Assembly: GCA_964522095.1 (NCBI GenBank)
Contig: CAZFSO010000066.1
Span: 1 to 12,532, forward strand
Length of the DNA: 12,532 nucleotides
Origin: UBA6054 sp964522095
GTDB taxonomy: Bacteria; Planctomycetota; Phycisphaerae; Phycisphaerales; UBA1924
Direction of reading: 5' to 3'
Below are positions 4,235 through 12,173 of the stretch, in pieces. Both the position numbers and the translations under genes were made by a program. Positions within the stretch are counted from its first letter, which is position 1. The number at the start of each line of letters is the position of its first letter. Under the pieces are notes generated by a model, which worked only from the letters and a program-made list of their open reading frames with translations, ran no database searches and had not been told where the DNA came from.

Positions 4235-7066
4235 ATGGGCGGGATCACCACGGGCGTGGGTCTGTTCAGCGGGATCAACACCGCGGAGTTGATCGAGCAG
4301 TTGATCGCGTCGCAGTCGCGCCCGAAGGTGCTGGCCCAGAACCGCCTGGTGCAACTCCAGTCGCAGCAGGCCGCCTTCATGGACATCAACGGGCGGATCA
4401 ACGCCTTCAAGACGGCCGCCGCGGCCTTCCGGGTCAACAAGACCTTCGACGCCAAACTCGCGACGGTCAGCGACGAGTCGGTGCTGGCCGCGAGCGCCAA
4501 CGGCACGGCGATCAACGGCAACTACAACTTCATCGTCGACCGGCTGGTGACCACGCAGCAGATGCTCTCGCGCGGGTTCGCGGACCGGACGGACTCGGCG
4601 ATCGGCCTGCCGTCGATCTCCTTCGAGAGCCCGCAGGCCCGCCTGGACCGCGACACCGACCTGAACACCCTGAACAACGGGGCGGGCATCACCCGGGGCA
4701 GGATCGTCGTCAACGGGACCGAGGTGGACCTCTCCCGCGTGGCCACCGTGGGCGAACTGCTCGACGCGATCAACGGGGCGGAGACCGGCGCGACCGCCGG
4801 CGTCAGCGGCGGGGCGATCGTCCTGGACGGCGTGACGAGCCTGGCCGACAAGAACAGTTCGGGCGTGCTGGCGTCCATCGGGCTGTCGGCGCCCAGCGTC
4901 GACGGCCAGCGCTACACGGGCGCGACGGTGTATGGGCTGGGATCGAACACCGCGCTGACCGCCCTGAACGACGGGCGCGGCGTGACCGTGCGCGAGGCGA
5001 CGGGCAGCGTGCACGACTTCACGATCACGATCGGCGGCGCCCCGGCGGTCGCGGTCCGCATCGGCCAGATCGAGCGGGCCACCGAGGATGAAGGCTTCGA
5101 GGTCGTCGCCGGCGCCGCGTCGACCGTCGGGCAGGTCGTCGAGCGGATCAACACCGCCTTGGCCGACGCCGGGCACACCGGGGTGACGGCGTCGATCGAC
5201 ACGGCCTCGGGCTCGATCGTCTTTGCGAACAGCACCGGCGAGGACATCGTCATCGCCAACGCCATCGTGGCCGGCAACGAGGCGACGACGACGGCGAACG
5301 ACCTGGGCATCGCCGGGGTGCACGCCGCGGGGGGGTTCTCGGGCTCGCGGATCCTGGCTGGTATGAACACGACGCTGGTGTCCAGCCTCAACGGCGGTCG
5401 CGGGCTGGCGGGGACGGACGGGGTCGTCTCGTTCACCGCCGGGGACGGGTCCTCGTTCTCGGTGGACGTCTCGGGCGCGACGACGGTGGCCGAGATGGTC
5501 GACCTGATCAACAACCACGCCGACAACGCGGGCCGGGTGGTGGTGTCGCTCAGCGACGTCGGCTCGGGCCTGAAGGCCGTGGACGCCACCGGCGGGCCGG
5601 GCGACCTGGTGATCGCTGGCACGGCCGGGGCGGACGCGGCGGCGGCGCTGGGCCTGGCGGGGACCCACGCGGGGGGCTCGGCGTCCGGGTCGAACCTGCA
5701 ACTGGCCTACATCGGTGCGGCGACGCGCCTGAGCACCCTGCACAACGGGGCCGGCATCGGCACGGGCAAGTTCGAGATCGTCGACTCGCGCGGCAACATC
5801 GCCGTGATCGACGTGGGGGCCAACGACAAGACCATCGGCGACGTGATCCGCGCGATCAACGGCGCCGGGCTGGACGTGCGGGCCCGGATCAACGACAACG
5901 GCGACGGCATCACCATCGAGGAGACCGGCGAGCCGGGCGCACTCAAGATCCGCATCACCGACAAGGACGGGTCGGTCGCCAAGAAACTGGGCGTCGCCGG
6001 CGAGGCGAGCGGCACCGGAGAGAACAACCACCTCCGCGGGTCGTTCGAGCACACCATCGAGTTCGAGCCCACAGCGACCCTGACCGACATCGTCCGGGAG
6101 ATCAACGCGGCCGGCGCCGGGGTGCGGGCGACGATCATCAACGACGGCAGTTCGGCCAACCCGTTCCGCATCAGCCTGGTGTCCGAGCACTCGGGCGCGT
6201 CGGGGCGGTTCCTGGTCGACACCGGCGGGTTCGACCTGGGCCTGAACCGGATCGAGCGTGGCGACGACGCGCGGGTGTTCTACGGGGCGTCGGACCCCGC
6301 CAAGGGCGTGCTGGTCACCAGTTCGACCAACAGCATCGACACCCTGATCGACGGGGTGTCGATCAGCCTCAAGGCGGTGTCGCAGAACCCGGTGTCGCTG
6401 ACGGTCGCGACGAACACCGAGGAGATCGAGACGAAGATCACCGCGTTCGTCGACGCGTTCAACTCGATCATCGGCCGGATCGACCACCAGACGCGGTACA
6501 ACGACGAGACCAAGGAGCGCGGGCCGCTGCTCGGCGACGGCACGGTCCTGACGCTGCGCAACAAACTTTACGCTGGCCTGCGCGGGACGAACAACGGGTT
6601 CTCCGAGGCGTTCAACCGGCTCGACCAGGTCGGCCTGGTGGTGGGCGCGGGTGGGGACCTGACCTTCGACAGCGAGAAGTTCCGGGCCGCCTACGCCCAG
6701 GACCCCGAGGCGGTCGAGGCGCTGTTCACCCGGCGCGACGTGACGGAGGTGACCAACGAGCCGGACGAGAACGGCGTGACGATCGTCAACCCCGACGCGC
6801 CCGTGGCGTTCGACGCCCTGGGGGTGATCGGCCAGCTCGAGCAACTCGCCGATTCCTACGTGTCGAGCATCAACGGCATCATGCAGAACCGCAACTCCGC
6901 CCTGGACCGGCAGATCTCGATGCAGCAGTCCAGGATCGAGTCGATCCAGAAGAACCTGGACAACAAGCGGGAGATCCTCCAGCGCCAGTTCCTGGCGATG
7001 GAGCAGGCCATCGCGTCGTTCCAGAGCCAGGGCGGGGCGCTCTCCCAGATCTCGCTGATCGGCTGA
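4235..7066 (+). CDS. fliD: Flagellar filament capping protein FliD (HAP2), unusually large
   Basis: FliD caps the growing flagellar filament outside the cell and helps flagellin subunits fold and insert. The N-terminal FliD_N domain (about 1-110) starts MGGITTGVGLFSGINTAELI and has the heptad-rich helix LVQLQSQQAAFMDINGRIN. The FliD_C domain spans about 690-930 (SSTNSIDTLIDGVSISLKAV to the terminal helix DNKREILQRQFLAMEQAIAS), with predicted coiled coil at about 885-930. At 943 aa it is far longer than typical FliD (about 450-690 aa). The extra length is the variable outer region (about 140-640), built from around five flagellin hook-IN motifs. The start is set by GGAGG at 4223. Its stop overlaps an ATG in the fliS frame (TGATG at 7064-7068), so fliD and fliS are probably co-expressed. 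The protein has no cysteine in its sequence, common for secreted flagellar parts. Confidence 0.95.
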   Translation: MGGITTGVGLFSGINTAELIEQLIASQSRPKVLAQNRLVQLQSQQAAFMDINGRINAFKTAAAAFRVNKTFDAKLATVSDESVLAASANGTAINGNYNFIVDRLVTTQQMLSRGFADRTDSAIGLPSISFESPQARLDRDTDLNTLNNGAGITRGRIVVNGTEVDLSRVATVGELLDAINGAETGATAGVSGGAIVLDGVTSLADKNSSGVLASIGLSAPSVDGQRYTGATVYGLGSNTALTALNDGRGVTVREATGSVHDFTITIGGAPAVAVRIGQIERATEDEGFEVVAGAASTVGQVVERINTALADAGHTGVTASIDTASGSIVFANSTGEDIVIANAIVAGNEATTTANDLGIAGVHAAGGFSGSRILAGMNTTLVSSLNGGRGLAGTDGVVSFTAGDGSSFSVDVSGATTVAEMVDLINNHADNAGRVVVSLSDVGSGLKAVDATGGPGDLVIAGTAGADAAAALGLAGTHAGGSASGSNLQLAYIGAATRLSTLHNGAGIGTGKFEIVDSRGNIAVIDVGANDKTIGDVIRAINGAGLDVRARINDNGDGITIEETGEPGALKIRITDKDGSVAKKLGVAGEASGTGENNHLRGSFEHTIEFEPTATLTDIVREINAAGAGVRATIINDGSSANPFRISLVSEHSGASGRFLVDTGGFDLGLNRIERGDDARVFYGASDPAKGVLVTSSTNSIDTLIDGVSISLKAVSQNPVSLTVATNTEEIETKITAFVDAFNSIIGRIDHQTRYNDETKERGPLLGDGTVLTLRNKLYAGLRGTNNGFSEAFNRLDQVGLVVGAGGDLTFDSEKFRAAYAQDPEAVEALFTRRDVTEVTNEPDENGVTIVNPDAPVAFDALGVIGQLEQLADSYVSSINGIMQNRNSALDRQISMQQSRIESIQKNLDNKREILQRQFLAMEQAIASFQSQGGALSQISLIG
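4670..6148 (+). repeat. Flagellin hook-IN motif array inside FliD
   Basis: Protein-level repeats in the outer domain of FliD. Copies begin with L(N/H)xGxGI-like heads and end with a TVxEVIDxIN-like tail: residues about 146-182 (NNGAGITRGRI ... TVGELLDAIN), 243-308 (LNDGRGVTVRE ... TVGQVVERIN), 384-428 (SLNGGRGLAGTDG ... TVAEMVDLINN), 501-552 (TLHNGAGIGTGKFEI ... TIGDVIRAIN), and a degenerate fifth at 596-638 that keeps only the tail (TLTDIVREIN). Family members usually carry one or two such motifs, so this is an expansion. Confidence 0.75.
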
Positions 7067-7074
7067 TGACAGCC

Positions 7075-7102
7075 TCAAGGCGCCCCCCGCCGGGGCCGAT
7101 AG
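7075..7102 (+). promoter_or_regulatory. Candidate sigma28-type promoter before fliS
   Basis: GCCGATAG at 7095-7102 matches 7 of 8 bases of the flagellar sigma28 -10 element GCCGATAA. TCAA at 7075-7078 matches 3 of 4 of TAAA, with a 16-base spacer. Expected transcription start is near 7108-7110, immediately before the ATG at 7111. Prediction only. Confidence 0.4.
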
Positions 7103-7110
7103 TTCTGCCG

Positions 7111-7551
7111 ATGAGCCCCACCGACACCACCACCGCCTACCTCCGTTCCAAGGTCATGAGCGCCTCGCCCGAGGAGTTGCGCCTCATGCTCCTCGACGGG
7201 GCCCTCCGGTTCGCCCACCAGGCCCGCCACGGGCTGGAGACGCGCAACCCCGAGATGACCTACACGGGGTTCACCCAGTGCCGGGCGATCGTCGCGGAGT
7301 TGATCAACACGGTCAACGACGCCGCCGCTCCGGAACTGGCGGCCCAGGTCAAGAGCCTCTACACCTTCTTCTTCACCGAGTTGATCCAGGCCAGCCTGGA
7401 ACGCGACGCGGCCCGCGTGGGCAAGGTCATCGAACTGCTCGAGTACGAGCGCGAGACCTGGACGATGCTGATGGACCGCCTGGCCGAGGAGCGGGGCGCG
7501 GGCGTCGCGGCCGGCGCCGAGCAGCCCGGGTCGATCAGCCTGCGGGCCTGA
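7111..7551 (+). CDS. fliS: Flagellar export chaperone FliS
   Basis: FliS is a cytoplasmic four-helix chaperone that binds the C-terminus of flagellin and prevents early polymerisation before export. The diagnostic N-terminus is AYLRSKVMSASPEELRLMLL followed by DGALRFAHQARHGLE, matching the family pattern YxxxxVxTASPxxLxxMLYDGAxRF. Further helices include FTQCRAIVAELINTVN and SLYTFFFTELIQASLERDAA. With the ATG at 7111 it is 146 aa, normal for the family. An in-frame ATG at 7066, overlapping the fliD stop, would add the low-complexity MTASRRPPPGPIVLP and looks less likely as protein, but it could allow translational coupling. Neither start has a clear Shine-Dalgarno. It follows fliD directly and converges on holB with a 6-base gap, leaving no room for a separate terminator. 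Confidence 0.93.
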   Translation: MSPTDTTTAYLRSKVMSASPEELRLMLLDGALRFAHQARHGLETRNPEMTYTGFTQCRAIVAELINTVNDAAAPELAAQVKSLYTFFFTELIQASLERDAARVGKVIELLEYERETWTMLMDRLAEERGAGVAAGAEQPGSISLRA

Positions 7552-7557
7552 CGCGCC

Positions 7558-8733
7558 TCAGCGCCGCGCCGAGAGGCCGGCGACGAGGTGCTCGAAGACG
7601 AGTTTCATGCTGACGTTGGCGTCGAGGTTGCGCTGGGCCGCCCCCACCGCCTCGACCGCGCGCAGCGACCACGATGCCCGGCGCGGATCGGCAAGCCCGG
7701 ACCGGGCCCGGTCTCCGACCAGGCCGAGCATGCGCCGGGCCCCGAGCCTGTTGGCGGCCTCCTTGGAGCGGTTCTCGCCCTTGGGCTCGCCCTCCTTGAC
7801 CCAAGCCTTGGCCCAGTCGTCGATCAGGGATGCCATCATCGCGCCCAGGCCGAGGGGGTGGCGGCCCTGTTGGGCCTCGTCGAGCAGGGGCGTGATGGCC
7901 CGGTGCCAGGCGTACATGCCCGACTCGTGCATCGCGAGCAGGCGCCCCGGCGAGCCGTCGGCGGCACGCAGCAGCCAGTCCCGCTCCTCGCCCGTCGCCT
8001 CGACCCCGCTGCCCGCCAGCCAGACGCGCATGGCCTCGTCGTCGAGGGGCAGGAAGCCGACACGCTGGCAGCGGCTGCGGATGGTCGGCAGCAGCCGGTC
8101 CTCGCTGGAGGTGACCAGGATGATCACGTTGCCCGGGGCGGGCTCCTCGAGCGTCTTGAGGATCGCGTTCTGCGTGGTCGCGTTGCCGGCGTGGCGGTCC
8201 ATCAGTTCCGCCTCGTCCACGATGAACACCTTGCCGGCCATCGAGCCGGTCCGCATCACCGGGGCCAGTGCCGCCGGGCGGATCAGGTGCTCCTCGACCA
8301 CGTCCTTGGCGATGGTTGTCAGTTTCGAGCCCCGCACGCTCGAATCCGACGAGAACCGGGCCAGTTCCTTGACGATCACGTGCAGGTCCGGGTGGGTGCC
8401 GGAGGCGAGCAGCGTCTGCGTGGGCGAGTCGGGGTCCGCCTCGTAGCGGTCCGACGCGTCGCGGGCGGTGGTCGGGTCGAGCAGCAGGGCCGCCCAAGCC
8501 AGGGCGGTGGTGAACTTCCCGACGCCCTCGGGGCCGTGGAAGATCCAGGCGTGGTGCAGACGCCCGGAGGCCATGGCCTCCTCCAGGCGGGCCACCGCCC
8601 GTTGCTGGCCGATCACGGCGGACAGCGGCACTGGGGCCGGGACCTCCAGCACCGCGCGTTCGTCCGGCCCGGCGATCACCTTGGCTCGGGGGGCTTTCCT
8701 GGATCCGGCTTTTCGGGTCGCCTTCTTGGCCAT
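7558..8733 (-). CDS. holB: DNA polymerase III subunit delta' (clamp-loader AAA+ protein)
   Basis: The delta' subunit is part of the clamp loader that opens and loads the sliding clamp at replication forks. The 391-aa protein (family about 310-390) starts at ATG 8733 with a basic tail MAKKATRKAGSRKAPRAK. The AAA+ domain follows: AVIGQQRAVARLEEAMASGR, Walker A GPEGVGKFT (67-75), Walker B-like VDEAE (172-176), NAILKTLEEPAP (189-200) and the arginine-bearing SRC motif (220-222, in LLPTIRSRCQ). The Walker A is intact, unlike in E. coli delta', which does not bind ATP productively. The four zinc-binding cysteines normally found between Walker A and Walker B are absent. The C-terminal helical part (245-391) is typical collar sequence. 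The region before the ATG has no evident Shine-Dalgarno. It could instead be a tau/gamma-related protein, but the gene size and lone SRC motif favour delta'. Confidence 0.88.
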   Translation of the reverse strand: MAKKATRKAGSRKAPRAKVIAGPDERAVLEVPAPVPLSAVIGQQRAVARLEEAMASGRLHHAWIFHGPEGVGKFTTALAWAALLLDPTTARDASDRYEADPDSPTQTLLASGTHPDLHVIVKELARFSSDSSVRGSKLTTIAKDVVEEHLIRPAALAPVMRTGSMAGKVFIVDEAELMDRHAGNATTQNAILKTLEEPAPGNVIILVTSSEDRLLPTIRSRCQRVGFLPLDDEAMRVWLAGSGVEATGEERDWLLRAADGSPGRLLAMHESGMYAWHRAITPLLDEAQQGRHPLGLGAMMASLIDDWAKAWVKEGEPKGENRSKEAANRLGARRMLGLVGDRARSGLADPRRASWSLRAVEAVGAAQRNLDANVSMKLVFEHLVAGLSARR

Positions 8734-8837
8734 CGCGGGAGGGTATCCCGGCGCACGCGGGCGGTGCTGGGCCCGGCGTCGGTCACGACCGCCGGGATCG
8801 CACCCCCGATTTTGAGCCGGGCGAGGTCCCCATGTTC

Positions 8838-8846
8838 TGGTATCAT
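8838..8846 (+). promoter_or_regulatory. Extended -10 promoter candidate for the AsnB-like gene
   Basis: TGGTATCAT (TG-N followed by TATCAT at 8841-8846) is a good extended -10 in otherwise very GC-rich DNA, 48 bases before the ATG at 8894. No -35 at standard spacing is visible. Confidence 0.4.
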
Positions 8847-8893
8847 CGCGCCGCCAGTCGTTTCCATGGCCGCCACGCGCGGCGGGGGCCTCG

Positions 8894-11095
8894 ATGACGG
8901 TGTATCTCGCGACAATCCACAAGCACGGTTCCGTGGCGCCGGACGGGCTCCCCCCGGACCTGGCGGACTTCCTTCCGCTTGAGCCGCAGACGACGGAGCA
9001 ACGCCGGGTCGGGGCGTGCGGGTTGCTCGCGTTCCGCTGGGGTGCCGCCCTGGACCGGGCGATCCTGGATGCCCCCGAGGGGGCGGCGTTGCTGGTGGGC
9101 AACCCGGTGTTCCCCGCTGGCGAGGGACCCGCGTCGGTCTTCACGGACGACCTGGCGGCGCTGAACGCCCGGCTGCGGGGCGGCTACTCGGGCGTGGTGG
9201 TGCGCCCGGACCGGGTGGACGCGTTCGCCTCACTGTCGGCGGACTTCCCGCTGTTCGTGCGCGAGACAGACGAACTCGTCTGCGTGAGCAACCGGTTCGC
9301 GCTGCTGCTGGCGGTCGGGCCGGAGCCCGAACTCGACCACGCCGCCCTCGCGTCGATCGTGTCGAACGGCTACGTGTACGGCCCGCGCACGACGCACCGC
9401 GGCATCGTGCGGGTCGGGCCGGGCGAGGTGGTGCGGGCGACGGCGCACGGGTTCAGGATTGAGAAGCCGTCGCTGCACGGGCTGTTCGCGCCGGTGGACC
9501 CGCGGGGGGCGCTGCCGCTGATCCGCGCGGGGATCGAGAGCGCCCGGGCGGAGTTGGCCAGCGTGGACGTCGCGGACGGGGCGACGCTGCCGTTGTCCGG
9601 CGGGAAGGACAGCCGGGCGATCGCGGGGATGCTGCACGCGGCGGGGACGCTGGGGCGCTGCGCGGCGTACACCAACGGGCACCTGTACGCGCCGGACGTG
9701 ATGGCGGCGACGGGGGTCGCGAAGGCGCTGGGCGTCGCCCACGAGGTGCGCCGCCCGCCGGCGATCACCTCCGGCATCGATGTGATCGCGCGGATCAGCG
9801 CGACGCTGCTGGCCCTGCAGGGGCAGGTCTCGCTGTTCGACCACGTCGGCACCGGGCGCTTCCGGGGCGTCAGCATCGGCGGGCACCAGATCGGCCTGCG
9901 GGACAGTTATTTCCAGGGTGAACGCCTGCGCAGCGGCACGGCGGACGACGTCGCCGAGCGGCTGGCGCGCGAGGTGCACCTGGACGGGCACGGCCTGCTG
10001 TCGCCGGGGGCCCGCGAGGCGATCCGCCTGAACCTGGTCGCGGTCTGCGACGACCTGCTGGGCCGGGGCGTGCCCGTGGAGAAGGCGCCGACCGCGTTCA
10101 TGTGGGCGGTGCGCCTGTTCGGGTGGCTGACCGTCGTCAACGGGGCGGCCAACGTGGCCGGGAGCACCGTCAACCCGCTGCTGAACATCGACCTGATGCG
10201 TGCGGCCTTCGCGCTGCCCGACGAGGTCGTGTCGGCCGAGGTGGTCCACTTCATCATGATGCGCGAGACCGCGCCGGGGCTGGCCGACCTGCCGTTCGCG
10301 CAGCAACGCTGGAGCCCCGCGCTGGGGGCGGCCCTCAAGCGCCTGCGATGGAAAGGGGCGGCGCCACAACACCCGGCGGAGTACCGCACCAGCCTGCACC
10401 TGCCCACCGCGGCCAACCCGTACCTGCCCAACGTCAAGGTCGCGGCGTACAAGGTGCTCAGCCGGTTCACCCTCGCGGAGATCGACGGTCTCGATGCGCC
10501 GTGGCTGGACGCCGAGAGCGTGAAGATCGTCTGCCGCCCCGACGCGCCGCAGACGCTGTCGCGGGGGATCAGCCAGTCGGGGGTGTTCACGGGGGTGCTG
10601 TGGGCCAGGTACGGGCGGGACCTGGTGCGGCGGTCGGCGCAGGAGCGGATCACGGCGGACCTGTCGGCCTTCGTGTCGCCCGACGACACGCCGGACGCGC
10701 CGACGCACGCCGAGCAACTGCGCCTGCTGACGCGCTCGCTGGAAGACCACGAGGCGGCGCTGGCGAAGTTCCTCGCCTCGGAACGCGACGCCCGGCAGGC
10801 CGAGCCCGAGCGCCCGCCCGGCCCGAAGAAGCAGTTGCGGCACGTCGACATCGTCAACCGCTCGGCCGAGCCGGTGGACGTCTGGTTCGACTACGGCCTG
10901 GGGCGTCAGTCCGGGAAGATCACCGTCGACGCCGGGGAAACCTGCTCGTACGGGCTTTACGACACGGGCGCGTTCAAACTGCGGGCCCGGTCGGCGTCGC
11001 TGGACGAGACCCACCGGATCGCGGTCCGGGCGGACCGGTCGACCTACACGGTGCGGGTCGGGGCCGGTTGCGCCGCGATGGCGACGGGGCGCTGA
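8894..11095 (+). CDS. Asparagine-synthetase-like PP-loop ATPase, without glutaminase cysteine
   Basis: A 733-aa protein. Residues 1-200 look like a degenerate Ntn-type glutaminase domain, but the mature catalytic Cys2 of AsnB is absent (it begins MTVYLATIH), so glutamine hydrolysis is not expected. Residues 205-580 form the synthetase domain, with the ATP PP-loop LPLSGGKDSRAIAGML (232-247). A later SIGGHQIGLR (327-336) stands where AsnB usually has a GGDE-type acidic motif. NPLLNIDLMRAAFALP (427-442) is the usual conserved C-lobe segment. Residues 605-645 form a charged helix, and 646-733 a probable beta-sandwich tail (VDIVNRSAEPVDVWFDYG). Such enzymes adenylate a carboxylate and then form an amide. 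The substrate is unknown and other amide-forming members include beta-lactam and lasso-peptide enzymes. Start: ATG with a G-rich stretch at 8884-8888 just upstream. It stands alone between opposite-strand genes. Confidence 0.8.
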   Translation: MTVYLATIHKHGSVAPDGLPPDLADFLPLEPQTTEQRRVGACGLLAFRWGAALDRAILDAPEGAALLVGNPVFPAGEGPASVFTDDLAALNARLRGGYSGVVVRPDRVDAFASLSADFPLFVRETDELVCVSNRFALLLAVGPEPELDHAALASIVSNGYVYGPRTTHRGIVRVGPGEVVRATAHGFRIEKPSLHGLFAPVDPRGALPLIRAGIESARAELASVDVADGATLPLSGGKDSRAIAGMLHAAGTLGRCAAYTNGHLYAPDVMAATGVAKALGVAHEVRRPPAITSGIDVIARISATLLALQGQVSLFDHVGTGRFRGVSIGGHQIGLRDSYFQGERLRSGTADDVAERLAREVHLDGHGLLSPGAREAIRLNLVAVCDDLLGRGVPVEKAPTAFMWAVRLFGWLTVVNGAANVAGSTVNPLLNIDLMRAAFALPDEVVSAEVVHFIMMRETAPGLADLPFAQQRWSPALGAALKRLRWKGAAPQHPAEYRTSLHLPTAANPYLPNVKVAAYKVLSRFTLAEIDGLDAPWLDAESVKIVCRPDAPQTLSRGISQSGVFTGVLWARYGRDLVRRSAQERITADLSAFVSPDDTPDAPTHAEQLRLLTRSLEDHEAALAKFLASERDARQAEPERPPGPKKQLRHVDIVNRSAEPVDVWFDYGLGRQSGKITVDAGETCSYGLYDTGAFKLRARSASLDETHRIAVRADRSTYTVRVGAGCAAMATGR

Positions 11096-11125
11096 ACGCC
11101 GTCGTGAACGGGGCGCACGGGCCGG

Positions 11126-11986
11126 TCAGCGCCGACGCCGGGCGGCGAACAGCAGGCCCAGGCCGAGCACGCCGACGCCGGACGGCGCGGGGACGACCGA
11201 GTTGATCCAGGGCATGTAGTCCCACACGGCGGTCGAGCCGCTGTAGTCGCCGTACACGCCGTAGGGGTCGCCGGCGGAGGCGATGAACGAGTGGACGCCG
11301 ATGAGTTCCCAGCCGCCGTCGACGATCGCCATGACGGCGCCGCCGGAATCGCCGAACATGATCATGGATTCCATCGAGGTGGCGCCGGTCGCGCCGGGCG
11401 CGTCGAAGTCGAAGGTGAGGATGTCGGGGGCGAAGGAGTTGTGCAGGGGCTCGACGACGTTGGTGCCCGCGCGGCGGAGGACGTCGTAGTTGCCGTTCCA
11501 GCCGTTGACGCCGTCGCCGGCCCCGCCGTAGCCGACCAGGGCGGCCAGCGAGCCCGGCGCGGTCGCCCCGCTGGCCAGGGCGGCGGGGGTGTAGCCGGTG
11601 ACGGGGCGGTCGAGTTCGATCAGGGCCATGTCGGCGGCGCCCTCGAAGCCGATGCCGTTGCCCCAGCCGGGGTGCAGGTGCACGCTCTGGGCGAGGTAGC
11701 GCTCGGTGCCGCCGCCGAAATCGAAGGAGTAGGACGCGGCCCCGTCGACCACGTGGGCGGCGGTGAGCACCCAGCGGTCGCCGATGAGGGTGCCGGTGCC
11801 GTTCCAGTACGTCGAGCCGCCGGAGTCGTAGAGGACGCGGCCCACGGCATCGAACTGTGACTCGGCGCCGAAGTCCAGGTAGGCCTGGTCGGGCACGTCG
11901 TGGCGACGGATGATGGCCTCGGCGGGCGTGACGAGGGCGGACACGGACGCGCCGGCCAGAACGGCGAGGGGCAGGACGGTTCGCAT
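11126..11986 (-). CDS. Exported trypsin-fold serine protease with PEP-CTERM-like tail
   Basis: A 286-aa precursor of a secreted S1-type protease. MRTVLPLAVLAGASVSALVTPAEA is a signal peptide, probably cut after AEA at residue 24. The triad is visible: His78 in LTAAHVV, Asp119 in ADMALIELDRP and Ser214 in FGDSGGAV. The C-terminus holds VPAPS (265-269), a hydrophobic stretch and RRRR (283-286), the arrangement of a PEP-CTERM sorting signal read by an exosortase, with Ala in place of the usual Glu. The enzyme therefore probably ends up at the cell surface or in the envelope. Start ATG 11986 has GGAGA just upstream on its strand. A longer frame upstream is not protein-like. The stop is 30 bases from the convergent AsnB-like stop. 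Target proteins are unknown. Confidence 0.88.
   Translation of the reverse strand: MRTVLPLAVLAGASVSALVTPAEAIIRRHDVPDQAYLDFGAESQFDAVGRVLYDSGGSTYWNGTGTLIGDRWVLTAAHVVDGAASYSFDFGGGTERYLAQSVHLHPGWGNGIGFEGAADMALIELDRPVTGYTPAALASGATAPGSLAALVGYGGAGDGVNGWNGNYDVLRRAGTNVVEPLHNSFAPDILTFDFDAPGATGATSMESMIMFGDSGGAVMAIVDGGWELIGVHSFIASAGDPYGVYGDYSGSTAVWDYMPWINSVVPAPSGVGVLGLGLLFAARRRR
11129..11194 (-). other. PEP-CTERM-like sorting signal
   Basis: Encodes the last 22 residues of the protease: VPAPS, a hydrophobic helix (GVGVLGLGLLF) and a terminal RRRR cluster. This architecture is typical of proteins anchored by exosortase in planctomycetes and related groups. Confidence 0.75.
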
Positions 11987-12173
11987 GCGGGGTCTCCGGG
12001 TGCTGCGTCCAAGGTGCCACAACACGCGGCGTCCGGCCAGCCAATGCGCGGTTTCGGGCCCGAGAATCCGGCCAAAGGCCGACGCGGGTGCGGGATAGGA
12101 TCCGTCCCGGGTCGCCCGCACGACGCCGCGAGCCGTTGCCACCTCCCGCTCCGCCAGGCCAGGAACCGACTTC
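11987..12173. promoter_or_regulatory. Divergent promoter region between protease and alaS
   Basis: 187 non-coding bases. It contains a 10-base palindrome TCGGGCCCGA (12054-12063), a small hairpin CGGCC-AAA-GGCCG (12069-12081) and a -10-like TAGGAT (12096-12101) suitable for alaS, without a clear -35. AGGA (12161-12164) is the likely alaS ribosome site. Confidence 0.4.

Noticed and set aside
3935..7078. An open frame of over 1000 codons on the minus strand opposite fliD
   Set aside because: It is the shadow frame that high third-position GC creates opposite a real gene. It is rich in Arg, Val, Asp and Gly without domains, while the plus strand encodes unmistakable FliD.
9230..11014. Long minus-strand open frame opposite the AsnB-like gene
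   Set aside because: Arg- and His-rich low-complexity translation with no recognisable domain. The plus strand has a PP-loop motif and normal protein composition.
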